A DNA stretch of 24,563 nt from Lentisphaeria bacterium (GCA_017456805.1 JAFTIQ010000073.1:1-24563); one strand, 5' to 3'. Positions 8,272 through 16,329 are shown, numbered from the stretch's first letter. The notes: a model not told the origin generated them from the letters alone. Numbers and translations are program-made.

Positions 8272-9309
8272 ATGAAAAAGGATTTTATTTACAGAAAATT
8301 CAAACAGGAAATTATTTCCGGGATCAGGAAGGCGGGCGATAAGCTTCCGACGGAATTTGAGTCTATGGAGATCTTCAATGTCTCCAGAGATACTGTCCGG
8401 AGCGCTTACAGAATGTTGGAAGAGGAAGGATATCTGAACAGAGTCCGTTCCAAAGGCGCATTCATTCAGCTTCCCAATACTTCCCCTGACAGACGGAACA
8501 TCTCCCTGCTGGTTCCCTGCGAAGAGTATTTGAGAGTTTGCGGGATTCATTTTCAGCAGATTCTTTTTGATCTGATCGCAGAATCTGCTCTTGCAGGGTG
8601 GAGTTTGACCCCGGTGATTTTCTCCAAGACCAATACAAACGCCGATATCTGGTGGGAAAATCTGGAAAAATTCAATTCTTCCAGCCGGATCGTCGTAAAC
8701 AGATACTGGTTTGCCCCTTATTTTGAAACGTTGACGAAAATCAATGCAAAGGTTGCGTTTATCAGCAATGATGTCCTTGATGCCCCTTATCCGGAATATA
8801 CAGGGAACTGGATCAATTTTGTGGAGGCGGATTCTGTGGTCGCCCGGAAGGCAGTTGATGATCTCTATCTCAGGGGCTGCCGGAAAATTGCTCTGGTCAT
8901 GCCCGATGTCAATGAGTCGTTCAACTCATTGGTCGTAGGATATCGCAGTCAGATGCAGCAATACGGGCTTCCGCCTCTGCTGCTGGAAGAAAATCGGGAG
9001 ACCGGTTTACCGGATATCAGCTCTTTTCAGAAACAAACGGATTTCGATGCCTTGATCCTTCATGTGAATGAATATCAGCTTCCCCGGAAAAACACGCTGC
9101 ATGAATGTCTCGGGATCCCCCGGGAGATTCCGGTGATCGCCATCCCATGCAAATCCAATATGATTTTCGGAAAACCCTCTGAGAATGTCAAAATCGTTCA
9201 ATATCCCATCCGAAAGATGGCTCATGATATCGTTCAGACTCTCATTGATCCGCAATATAAACCGAAAACTTTTCTGTATACTCCGTCGATCGAATCCCCG
9301 GAATCGTAA
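8272..9309 (+). CDS. GntR-family regulator with LacI-type sugar-sensing domain
   Basis: A 345-residue transcription factor. Residues 3-67 form a GntR winged helix (IYRKFKQEIISGIRKAGDKL, then FNVSRDTVRSAYRMLEEEGYL and a KGAFIQL wing). Residues from about 75 form a periplasmic-binding-protein/LacI-type effector domain (RRNISLLVP, then AVDDLYLRGCRKIALVMP). This is the AraR-type arrangement, in which a sugar usually releases the repressor from DNA. It is transcribed divergently from the DUF4838 cluster and probably controls it through the palindrome at 8032-8054. The ATG at 8272 is chosen over GTG 8212 because the GntR domain begins right there and the promoter -10 overlaps the GTG. No strong ribosome site precedes 8272. 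Confidence 0.85.
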   Translation: MKKDFIYRKFKQEIISGIRKAGDKLPTEFESMEIFNVSRDTVRSAYRMLEEEGYLNRVRSKGAFIQLPNTSPDRRNISLLVPCEEYLRVCGIHFQQILFDLIAESALAGWSLTPVIFSKTNTNADIWWENLEKFNSSSRIVVNRYWFAPYFETLTKINAKVAFISNDVLDAPYPEYTGNWINFVEADSVVARKAVDDLYLRGCRKIALVMPDVNESFNSLVVGYRSQMQQYGLPPLLLEENRETGLPDISSFQKQTDFDALILHVNEYQLPRKNTLHECLGIPREIPVIAIPCKSNMIFGKPSENVKIVQYPIRKMAHDIVQTLIDPQYKPKTFLYTPSIESPES

Positions 9310-9319
9310 GAACTGTTAT

Positions 9320-9336
9320 ATTTTTCAGTGAAAAAT
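9320..9336. other. AT-rich dyad after the regulator gene
   Basis: ATTTTTCA-G-TGAAAAAT forms a perfect inverted repeat with a single central base, 10 bases after the regulator stop codon, followed by a nine-T run near 9346. The loop is too tight for a standard intrinsic terminator, but the pairing and T run could still end transcription weakly. A binding site is the alternative. Confidence 0.3.
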
Positions 9337-9357
9337 CAATTTAAATTTTTTTTTAAT

Positions 9358-9386
9358 TTGCAAACAGATCATTTGTGATGTAACTT
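9358..9386 (+). promoter_or_regulatory. Candidate sigma-70 promoter of the secreted protein at 9418
   Basis: TTGCAA (9358-9363), a 17-base spacer, then TAACTT (9381-9386), placing the start about 25 bases before the ATG at 9418. Spacing is ideal; the hexamers match consensus moderately. Confidence 0.4.
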
Positions 9387-9417
9387 ACACGGTAATTCTA
9401 ACAGAGGAACGTGACGT

Positions 9418-10353
9418 ATGAAAAAGTTTTTATTATTATTCCTGCTGACAATCGGACTCCATGCTTTTGCTCAGATTACCATAAGTATTTCTCCCAGCCA
9501 TCCCAATTTCATGCAGTACGATGCCGTCCGTATGAAAGTTTATCTGAAAAACTATTCCTCCATGCCCATTACTTTCGGGCAGAGCAAGGAACTCCGCGGA
9601 GAACTGGATTTTATTATTTATCATAAGGACCGCACCCTGCTTTCCAAACGCAGCAATGCAAAATCAGTCCTTTCCGGAATCATTCTCAGACCCGGCGAAG
9701 CCAAAACCGTGATCATCGACCTCGCAAAAATTTATCCCCTGCAGGAATTGGGAAACTATACCGCCACAGCCATTATAAAACATCCGAAACTGACGGCACG
9801 GTACCGTTCCAATCAAACCTCCTTTTATGTCGGAGAAGGTTCAAAGTATTGGCACCGGGTGTTTGGCGTGCCGGATTATACCGGAAAACAGAGCGTTGAT
9901 ACAAAAGTTCCGCCGCGGACTTACAGCGTGAAAATCTTCAATAACGGTGTCGCCCAGATTTATTTCCTTCTGGTGGAAGATAAAGCCAAAGTTTATGCCA
10001 TCAAACGGCTCGGATTTGATTTGGGACCGGAATACCGGCCTCAGCTCCTTGTGGATGCAACCGCACGGCTTCATGCCCTGCTGCATATCACTCAGAAAGT
10101 CTTTATCTATTATATCTATAATTATGAAGGAAAACTGGAAAAACGCCAAGTCTATCTCCGGACAACTACCAGACCTTATCTGGTCACAAATCCGGCAACA
10201 GGATCTATCATTGTGGACGGCGGAAGGATCGCTCACAAAGATGTGGATTACGAAGAAATCAAGGATCTGCCCTTCATGGATCACATCGAACGTCCGGCAG
10301 ATGATGATAATGACGAAGGTTTCGGTTCTTTTGAAGATTTCAGAACGGAATGA
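9418..10353 (+). CDS. Secreted protein of unknown function with Ig-like N-terminal region
   Basis: A 311-residue protein that I do not recognise. Residues 1-19 are a signal peptide (cleavage after HAFAQ). About 20-140 read as alternating beta strands like an Ig-fold or bacterial 'intermediate-type' beta sandwich (QYDAVRMKVYLKNYSSMPITF, then LRPGEAKTVIIDLAKIYPL and a YTATAIIKHP strand). About 165-275 are a second beta-rich region (YSVKIFNNGVAQIYFLLVED). The last 25 residues are strongly acidic (DHIERPADDDNDEGFGSFED). Cleaved export and a lack of membrane segments suggest a periplasmic or secreted location. GAGGAA precedes the ATG. It is monocistronic and convergent with folC. Confidence 0.7.
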   Translation: MKKFLLLFLLTIGLHAFAQITISISPSHPNFMQYDAVRMKVYLKNYSSMPITFGQSKELRGELDFIIYHKDRTLLSKRSNAKSVLSGIILRPGEAKTVIIDLAKIYPLQELGNYTATAIIKHPKLTARYRSNQTSFYVGEGSKYWHRVFGVPDYTGKQSVDTKVPPRTYSVKIFNNGVAQIYFLLVEDKAKVYAIKRLGFDLGPEYRPQLLVDATARLHALLHITQKVFIYYIYNYEGKLEKRQVYLRTTTRPYLVTNPATGSIIVDGGRIAHKDVDYEEIKDLPFMDHIERPADDDNDEGFGSFEDFRTE

Positions 10354-10362
10354 TTCGTTCTG
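10341..10362. terminator. Hairpin between convergent genes
   Basis: A hairpin spans the last codons and stop of the 9418 gene and ends directly before the folC stop: CAGAACGGA pairs with TTCGTTCTG (one G-T pair) around a four-base loop. No T run follows on either strand, so it is only a possible bidirectional terminator or transcript-end stabiliser. Confidence 0.35.
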
Positions 10363-11628
10363 TCATCCCCGGAGTCCCAGAATCTGAAGAGCCTCTCCGC
10401 ACATGTGCAGAGAGCCGCAGAGAACCGTCATGCGTTCCGGATCCGGAAGTTTTTGCAGAGAGTCTTCCAGCGAACCTTCCCGCCAGGGGGCTTCCGGCTG
10501 ATATTTTCCCAGAAGCGACCCCAGCATTTCCGGAGAGCAAACTTCCCGTCCGGAACCGTCAAAGGGAATGAATACGGCATCCGCAGCAAGCGGAGCAAAG
10601 GATTCCACAACGGAATCTGCATTTTTATCGGCAAAGCATCCCGCCAGAAAATGAAATTTTTCTCCGGGATAAAACTCTCTCAAGGCTGCTGCCAATGCCT
10701 GCATCCCTTCCGGATTATGCGCTCCGTCGATCAGAAGATTCTTCTCCGGAACAAATTGAAACCGTGCACTCCAGCGCGCTTCCGCATAGCCGGAAAGTGC
10801 CGTTTGAAAATCAAAATGAAAGGTTTCTGCCAGATATTTCAAGGCATAATATGCAGTTGAGGCGTTATTCCGCTGATACTGTCCGGGCAGACCGATCCGG
10901 AAAGGATCCCCTTCCAGCTGAAGCTCCTGACAACGGGCGGCACGGTCGATCCGGAATTCTCCCTGATATGCGGAAACAGCCGTCAGCGCAGAATGTTTTT
11001 CCGCCGCATTTTTCCGGATTTCAGCAAGTGCTTCTTCCGGCATCGGACCGCAGATGACGGGGATCCCCGGTTTGATGATCCCTGCTTTTTCCCGGGCGAC
11101 TTCGGGCAATGTCGAACCCAGATAAGCCGTGTGTTCCAGAGAGATCCCGGTGATGATGGAGAGAACCGGAGTCACTGTGTTGGTGGCATCCAGCCGTCCG
11201 CCCAGCCCGGTTTCCCATAAGACAAAATCCACCTTCTCGTTCCGGAAAATTTCCAGCGCAATGGCTGTGGTGATCTCAAAGTAAGTAGGATAGATTTTTT
11301 CTTTCCGGAACGCCTCAACCTTTTCCCGGACGGATTCCGCTGCCCGGATAAAAACCGGATCTTCCACAGGAACGCCGTTGATCCGGAACCGTTCATTGAG
11401 TTCAATCAGGTGAGGGGAACAGTAAAATCCGGTTTTGAAGCCTGCCTTCCTGAGCGCGGATTCGGTCAGAGAACAGACAGATCCCTTTCCGTTGCTTCCG
11501 GCAACGTGCACAAATTTCAGATTTTTCTGAGGCTCGCCCAGAGCACTCAAAAGAGATTCCACCCGGGAAAGCCCCAGATCAATGGTGAAAAATCCGGTGG
11601 AATTCAGCCAGTCAAGATCGTAATTCAT
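10363..11628 (-). CDS. folC: Dihydrofolate synthase / folylpolyglutamate synthase
   Basis: A 421-residue cytosolic ligase of the Mur-ligase-like family. It adds glutamate to dihydropteroate and/or extends the polyglutamate tail of folates using ATP. Motifs visible: P-loop VAGSNGKGS (residues 42-50), the SPHL segment near 71, the WETGLGGRLDATNT segment near 141-154 with metal and substrate residues, and LIDGAHNPEGM near 299-309 in the C-terminal domain. Length is normal for the family. It starts seven bases after the tolB stop, with no clear ribosome site of its own, so translation is probably coupled. It is the last gene of the minus-strand run, and no other folate gene is nearby. Confidence 0.95.
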   Translation of the reverse strand: MNYDLDWLNSTGFFTIDLGLSRVESLLSALGEPQKNLKFVHVAGSNGKGSVCSLTESALRKAGFKTGFYCSPHLIELNERFRINGVPVEDPVFIRAAESVREKVEAFRKEKIYPTYFEITTAIALEIFRNEKVDFVLWETGLGGRLDATNTVTPVLSIITGISLEHTAYLGSTLPEVAREKAGIIKPGIPVICGPMPEEALAEIRKNAAEKHSALTAVSAYQGEFRIDRAARCQELQLEGDPFRIGLPGQYQRNNASTAYYALKYLAETFHFDFQTALSGYAEARWSARFQFVPEKNLLIDGAHNPEGMQALAAALREFYPGEKFHFLAGCFADKNADSVVESFAPLAADAVFIPFDGSGREVCSPEMLGSLLGKYQPEAPWREGSLEDSLQKLPDPERMTVLCGSLHMCGEALQILGLRG

Positions 11629-11635
11629 AAGTCAA

Positions 11636-12811
11636 TCAGCGGGACCAGTCGGGGAGGGTGCATTTGGATCTTCCGCCAACGATCTGACGGGTCTTGCCGG
11701 TCCAGGTGTCTACAACATAAAGACCGCCGTTGTGGGAACAGACCACATGCCGGTTGTCAGGTGCCCAGGAGGGACTTTCCCAGTCGCCGCCGGCATTGAC
11801 GACCACACCGACTTTCTGGCGGGGTTCCTGCTCGGCAACTCCGGAAGGATCCGCCACACAAATCGTATAATTCCCCATTTTTCCGGCATAAGCGATCTTG
11901 CCGTCCCGGGACCAGGAGGGGGAAACACTTTCGCTGCCCAGGGTTCCGGGAAGCCGTGTTCCTCTGCCGCCGTTGGCGGATATCACATGCAGGCGGGGTC
12001 TGCCGTAACCGGAGTCGGAAACATAGCAGATCTTTGTTCCATCGGGGGACCAGCAGGGAGAGGCCTCCACTGCCTTATCGCGGGTCAGCCGCTTCAACGG
12101 ACCGCCATTGGTCGCACGCACATAAAGATCAACCTGATTATCTTTGCTCAGAACCAATGCGATCTTGGAACCGTCCGGAGAAATCGCTCCGCCCGCATTC
12201 AAGCCGTTGAACTTTGCAAGCTGACGGGACTGTCCGTTCTGAATGTTATATTCCATCAGGGTGGTGAACGCATTCCCGATATAACTGTAAACAATGGTAT
12301 TTCCTCTGGGGGACCAGACAGGGTCGAGAGAGAGCCCCCGGTTCCGGGTTTCCCGGCGGAAATTGGAGCCGTCATAATCGCAGGTATAAATTTCTTTCTG
12401 CATGGGGGAGATCTGAGCGGTAAAGGCAATCCTTGTGTCACAAAGCCCTTCCACTCTGTAAAGATGTTTCAACACTCCGTCCACAGCCTTGTGAGAGGCT
12501 TCCGGGATCGTGTTCCCATAAACACGGATGCTTGCGATCTTGACTCCTGCACCGTCGGAAAGGGTAAGTTCCAAACTTGTGCCGCTGGATCTTCCGCTGA
12601 TGATAAATGTGGTGACTCCGCCCCTTTGAACATCAAACCAGCCGCAATTCCGGAGATCTTTTTCCACCTGACGGCGCATATCTTCACTTCCCTGAAAACC
12701 GCGGAACAGAAGCGTATCATTCCCCTTCTTCCCGGTGACAGCCACATCGACCTGCGCAAAAAGAATAACGGAAAAACTGAACAGACATGCAAACAGGAAG
12801 ATTTTTTTCAT
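11636..12811 (-). CDS. tolB: TolB-like periplasmic beta-propeller protein
   Basis: A 391-residue exported protein resembling TolB of the Tol-Pal envelope complex. Residues 1-20 are a signal peptide (MKKIFLFACLFSFSVILFAQ). About 22-130 form the TolB N-terminal domain (FRGFQGSEDMRRQVEKDLRN, then a SHKAVDGVLKHLY helix). The rest carries PD40 propeller blades: SLDPVWSPRGNTIVY, GGAISPDGSKIALV, EASPCWSPDGTKICYVSD, SVSPSWSRDGKIAYA, WESPSWAPDNRHVVCS. The ATG at 12811 is preferred over the longer frame (12868) because it starts the signal peptide and follows AAGGAGAAGGGG. No tolQ, tolR, tolA or pal gene lies in the window, so complex membership is inferred from family. Confidence 0.85.
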   Translation of the reverse strand: MKKIFLFACLFSFSVILFAQVDVAVTGKKGNDTLLFRGFQGSEDMRRQVEKDLRNCGWFDVQRGGVTTFIISGRSSGTSLELTLSDGAGVKIASIRVYGNTIPEASHKAVDGVLKHLYRVEGLCDTRIAFTAQISPMQKEIYTCDYDGSNFRRETRNRGLSLDPVWSPRGNTIVYSYIGNAFTTLMEYNIQNGQSRQLAKFNGLNAGGAISPDGSKIALVLSKDNQVDLYVRATNGGPLKRLTRDKAVEASPCWSPDGTKICYVSDSGYGRPRLHVISANGGRGTRLPGTLGSESVSPSWSRDGKIAYAGKMGNYTICVADPSGVAEQEPRQKVGVVVNAGGDWESPSWAPDNRHVVCSHNGGLYVVDTWTGKTRQIVGGRSKCTLPDWSR

Positions 12812-12858
12812 GATACCCCTTCTCCTTAAAATATTGATGATGTTTTCTCTGATTCGGA

Positions 12859-12886
12859 ACAATACCACAGGTCACAGCAATTTCAA
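12859..12886 (-). promoter_or_regulatory. Candidate promoter for tolB-folC
   Basis: On the minus strand, TTGAAA (12881-12886), 16 bases, then TATTGT (12859-12864). It sits within the 121-bp gap between P3 and tolB and would give a leader of about 40 bases. It suggests that tolB-folC can be transcribed apart from the P1-P3 genes. Confidence 0.4.
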
Positions 12887-12932
12887 GCGGCTGATGAAAA
12901 AAAATAATAATTTTTACGCACGTTTCTGCTTT

Positions 12933-13967
12933 TCAGCGTCGGATCATGCCAAATCCGCCGCAGGTCCCGCAGTAGATCTTTTTGGGAATACGAATCCCAC
13001 CGGTATTGTCGTAATAGGTGGTGCCGCCGGTGCCGTTGCATGCCGGACATCTGGTGTGTGTCGCAGATTCATACCGGCGCTCTTCTCCGTAAGAGACTCC
13101 GCCGCCGCTGCCTCCGCTGCTCCCCCCGGAGGATTCCCTTTTCAATCCCTTGCATTTTCCGCAGGGAACTTCCTCTTCACCCACGCCGGGACTGTATGTT
13201 CCTTTTCCGTTGCAGAGAGGACAGCCGTTTTCAGCTCCCAGAAGGACAAGATCATTTTTTCTGCGTTCTTCTTCCGCCTCTTTCCGGGCTTTGGCGATCT
13301 TTTCCCGGAGCTCTTTCAGATAATTCAGAAAATCCTTTTTGATCTGACTTTCCACCCAGGGGAATAAATTGGAGATCCGGTCAGGAAACACGGGATCCAT
13401 CAGTGAGATTCCTGTCTCCTGCAAAATGAAATCCGGAATCTCTTCCGGTTTCTTTTTCCGGCAGGCATCTGCAATTTCCAGAAATTCAATTGTTTCCAGC
13501 GACCGCAGCCGGGTGATACATGCATCCATCGCTTCCTTTGCGTTTCCCGCATAATTGAATTTCTTGAAAAAACTGCTCTGAAAATTCTGATCGAACGGGG
13601 TTGTCCGAATATGTTTCGTACACCAATCGCAGATTTCATCCTCGCTCATTTTCGGTACGGAAAGGAGAAACTCTTTCAGGATGGATTCCTGTTTTTTTCT
13701 CACATCATCCGTCAGATTTTTTCTGCGGGCATGTTTCGCAGCTTTGGTTTGCCACTCTTTCAGTTCCTGCTCCAGGAGTTTCTGTTCTTCTGCCGACAGA
13801 TCTTTATCGGTGATATAACAGCTTCCCCCGGAGTGTTTGATCTTGATCCCCATCCAGGTAATTCCTGTGACTTTCACATTTTTAAACTTCCCGAGCTGCG
13901 GAAATTCTTTCGCAAACGCCGCAGAAGTTATAATAATGATCCAGAAAATCATGAAGAATTTTTTCAT
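12933..13967 (-). CDS. P3: secreted protein with shared P-family N-region and DnaJ-like CxxCxGxG repeats
   Basis: A 344-residue exported protein, third of three tandem paralogs. Residues 1-19 are the signal peptide (cleavage near AAFA/KEFP). About 22-75 hold the shared motif (LGKFKNVKVTGITWMGIKI, then YITDKDLSAEEQKLLEQEL). About 95-205 share a Cys/Trp-containing region with P1 (DEICDWCTKH, SSFFKKFNYAGNAKEAMDAC, ending FPW). About 210-245 form a charged helix (AKARKEAEEERRKND). The C-terminus has four Cys pairs, CPLCNGKG near 250, CGKCKG near 266, CPACNGTG near 309 and CGTCGGFG near 337, with a Ser/Gly linker between the second and third. Such repeats bind zinc in DnaJ but are unusual in an exported protein. 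It starts 21 bases after P2 with an AGGGG ribosome site. Function unknown. Confidence 0.75.
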   Translation of the reverse strand: MKKFFMIFWIIIITSAAFAKEFPQLGKFKNVKVTGITWMGIKIKHSGGSCYITDKDLSAEEQKLLEQELKEWQTKAAKHARRKNLTDDVRKKQESILKEFLLSVPKMSEDEICDWCTKHIRTTPFDQNFQSSFFKKFNYAGNAKEAMDACITRLRSLETIEFLEIADACRKKKPEEIPDFILQETGISLMDPVFPDRISNLFPWVESQIKKDFLNYLKELREKIAKARKEAEEERRKNDLVLLGAENGCPLCNGKGTYSPGVGEEEVPCGKCKGLKRESSGGSSGGSGGGVSYGEERRYESATHTRCPACNGTGGTTYYDNTGGIRIPKKIYCGTCGGFGMIRR

Positions 13968-13988
13968 AGGAAAACCCCTGTCATGGAA

Positions 13989-15311
13989 TTACTCATTACA
14001 GTTTATGATTTCCCATCGCATGGAATTTTCATTACGGCGGATTTGAAATATCCATACTCGTCTGATAGGAGAACCGCCTCTGTTAGAGGATTTTACCATG
14101 ACTCGAACCTCGTTATATCTGGAAGAATAACGTCCGGTCACACCATAGATCTCCCAATCTACAACATCAAAGAAAAGATTCGTTTCATAGTTCTTATAGG
14201 GATTGGAAATAAACCAATAATTTCTTGTACTCACTTTCATTCTTTCATCATTCATAAATGAATTCAGAAATCTATGAACTTCTTCCCGGAGTTCCTGCTG
14301 AGTCATCTTGTCATATTGTGCGAAACGTCTGTTCCGTTCTTCTATGCGTCTGCGCTCTTCTTCTGCGCGTCTGCGTTCTTCTTCTGCGCGACGGCGAGCC
14401 TCTTCTTCCCGGCGTTTCTGTTCAGCGATCTGATAATCCTTTTCTTTCTGTACCAGGAAATGATAGAGTTCATCAATTTCGTTCCGATCCATACGGTGGA
14501 AGATTTCAAGGAGTTCGGCTTTGAAATTGGAACTGGTAATAGAGACTTCCAGCGTTTCCCGCAAGATCCGGTTGATTTCAGGAACGGATTTTGTATGGGC
14601 AACTTTTTTGAGATATTTCCATGCATCTTCCAGAAGTTCCATATCCCGGTCCATCAATGCCTGTTTGACCCGATCACAGATGCTTGCGTAGCGGTATCTT
14701 TTCTGCAAACCATTGATGAAATCTTCATGTTCGAAATGGATTCCGGCATGTGCCTTTGACCATTTATAGAGCTGGGTGATATTCATATCGTTGAAATCGG
14801 AGATGGCGTTTTCCAGAAAATCATTTTCAATTTTCTTCAGCCGTTCTCTGGCGGCTTTGAGAACGTCCTCCCGGTTTGATGCATGGTCAAACTTTTTCTG
14901 GAAAGCAGAAAGGAATGATGCGGAATCGAAGGATTCCTCTGTCAATTTCTGAGCCCAGGAATAAATTTCCTGTTTAGACCATCCGGGAATTTTCAGGAGA
15001 TAGCCGCGCAATTCTGTTTCCTGTTTTTCCTGTTCGATTTCCCGTTCGGTGGTTCTTCTTCTGCCGTGTTTTGCGGCTTTTGTGCGCCAGATTTTCAATT
15101 CTTCCTGAAGAATAGCCTGATCTTCCGCGGAGAGATCTTTATCGGTGATATAAAAGCTTCTTTCGCCTTCCGGCTGGATCCGGATCCCTTTCCAGGTGAT
15201 CCCGGTGACTTTCACGTTTTTATATTTTCCGATTTTCGGATACACTTTGTCTTGCGCAAAGGATGCAAAAATCAGGCCGAGCAGTAAGAGGCAAGTCAAT
15301 AATTTTTTCAT
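13989..15311 (-). CDS. P2: secreted protein with shared P-family N-region, charged helix and unique C-terminal domain
   Basis: A 440-residue exported protein, middle of the three paralogs. Residues 1-19 are the signal peptide (ending ASFAQ). About 24-80 hold the shared motif (IGKYKNVKVTGITWKGIRI, then FYITDKDLSAEDQAILQEEL). The following helical region contains at least two imperfect copies of a unit seen once in P1 and P3 (FLSAFQKKFDHASNREDVLKAA and FINGLQKRYRYASICDRVKQAL). About 300-330 are a highly charged Glu/Arg helix (repeats of RRRAEEE), probably a single alpha helix or coiled coil. The last 95 residues are a beta-rich domain (NYWFISNPYKNYETNLFFDV) with no recognised family. There are no Cys clusters, unlike P1 and P3. 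The start at 15311 begins the signal peptide; the longer frame (15350) does not. Confidence 0.7.
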   Translation of the reverse strand: MKKLLTCLLLLGLIFASFAQDKVYPKIGKYKNVKVTGITWKGIRIQPEGERSFYITDKDLSAEDQAILQEELKIWRTKAAKHGRRRTTEREIEQEKQETELRGYLLKIPGWSKQEIYSWAQKLTEESFDSASFLSAFQKKFDHASNREDVLKAARERLKKIENDFLENAISDFNDMNITQLYKWSKAHAGIHFEHEDFINGLQKRYRYASICDRVKQALMDRDMELLEDAWKYLKKVAHTKSVPEINRILRETLEVSITSSNFKAELLEIFHRMDRNEIDELYHFLVQKEKDYQIAEQKRREEEARRRAEEERRRAEEERRRIEERNRRFAQYDKMTQQELREEVHRFLNSFMNDERMKVSTRNYWFISNPYKNYETNLFFDVVDWEIYGVTGRYSSRYNEVRVMVKSSNRGGSPIRRVWIFQIRRNENSMRWEIINCNE

Positions 15312-15316
15312 GATTA

Positions 15317-15381
15317 GAAGTTCCTGAATTTTATGCTGTTTTGCAGGCACCGGGAAATCTCATATTACCCGGAAGTTCCTG
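15317..15381. repeat. Short direct repeat in the P1-P2 gap
   Basis: GAAGTTCCTG occurs at 15317-15326 and again at 15372-15381 in the 110-bp gap. On the minus strand the first copy reads CAGGAACTTC and supplies the P2 ribosome site. The second may be a remnant of gene duplication or chance. A weak CCGGG/CCCGG hairpin lies between them. No convincing promoter is seen. Confidence 0.35.
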
Positions 15382-15421
15382 CTATGAAAGATACGTCAAG
15401 AAAGCAAAAATCTTGCAATGA

Positions 15422-16306
15422 TTATGCAGGCGGCATATCTTCCGGCATATCTCCGCCGCCTTCGTCAGCGGGGGGAGCTTCCTGTTTTTTACACTCATCG
15501 CAAAGACCTCCCGGAGTCGGGGAATCTTTCTTTTTGCACTTGGTGCATTTCTTGCAATTGGCATCGTCACAGATGCCGCCGGGCTTTTTCGCCGGTTTTT
15601 TCTTACATACAACACACATGCGTTCCTGCTTATCTTTTGCTTTGAGCGCATTGATGAATGCTTTTTTCTGCGTAGCCCACGGGAATCTCATATTCAGGGC
15701 CGCTGTAAACTTTTGCAATTGGTTGCCTTCTGCTCCGAAGTTGACCTTGAGCGCCTTTTGCAGAACTCTGTTTGCTGCCTTCATGTCACCTGCCATACAG
15801 CTTGTCTGAAGTTTTTTCAGATCCGCATTGTCGATTGCGGTCAGCCGTCTTATGCAGGCCTCCATAGCTTTTTTGCTGTTGCCTGCAAAATTATATTTTT
15901 CATAAAAGGTGCTCTGGAAATTTGGATCATAGGGATCGCATCCGATTTTTTCCCGGCACCATTTGCAGATATCTTTCATGGACATTTTGCCGATTTTCTT
16001 CATGAAATCCTGCAGTTCTTTTTCCTGAGCGACTCTGCTTTTGGATTGAACTTTCACGCGTTTCTGATGCTTTGCGGCTTTTTCTCTCCAGGATTTCAGT
16101 TCCTGTTCCAGAAGTTTCTGTTCTTCCGCAGAAAGATCTTTGTCGGTAATGTAGCAATTGCCTCCGGAATGTGTGATCCGGATTCCTTTCCATGTAATAC
16201 CGACCACCTTAACGGAGGTGTAGTTACCGAGCTTTTCAAATTCTTTTCCTGCGCTGTATAATACTGCAAAACAGCATACCAATACCAAACTCAAAAGTTT
16301 TCTCAT
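15422..16306 (-). CDS. P1: secreted protein with shared P-family N-region and Cys-rich tail
   Basis: A 294-residue exported protein, first of the three paralogs. Residues 1-19 are the signal peptide (MRKLLSLVLVCCFAVLYSA). About 22-78 hold the shared motif (LGNYTSVKVVGITWKGIRI, then CYITDKDLSAEEQKLLEQEL). About 95-205 match the P3 middle region (KDICKWCREKIGCDPYDPNF, STFYEKYNFAGNSKKAMEAC, MRFPW). About 228-272 are a Cys/Lys-rich stretch (CVVCKKK, CDDANCKKCTKCKKK, CDEC) that looks like compact zinc-ribbon pairs, and the last 20 residues are acidic and Pro-rich (EDMPPA end). GAGGTG lies four bases before the ATG. The complete foldback repeat ends only 23 bp upstream, so any promoter must lie in or beyond it. 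Function unknown. Confidence 0.7.
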   Translation of the reverse strand: MRKLLSLVLVCCFAVLYSAGKEFEKLGNYTSVKVVGITWKGIRITHSGGNCYITDKDLSAEEQKLLEQELKSWREKAAKHQKRVKVQSKSRVAQEKELQDFMKKIGKMSMKDICKWCREKIGCDPYDPNFQSTFYEKYNFAGNSKKAMEACIRRLTAIDNADLKKLQTSCMAGDMKAANRVLQKALKVNFGAEGNQLQKFTAALNMRFPWATQKKAFINALKAKDKQERMCVVCKKKPAKKPGGICDDANCKKCTKCKKKDSPTPGGLCDECKKQEAPPADEGGGDMPEDMPPA

Positions 16307-16329
16307 TCAGCACCTCTTCTTTGCTTGTT

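Noticed and set aside
12812..12868. Longer tolB start at 12868
   Set aside because: It would bury the signal peptide behind a basic extension. The ATG at 12811 has strong AAGGAG/AAGGGG sites.
14330..14415. Direct repeats in DNA of the P2 charged-helix region, considered as a tandem repeat array or CRISPR-like
   Set aside because: The repeats are in frame and encode Glu/Arg heptad-like units. There are no spacers of CRISPR type.
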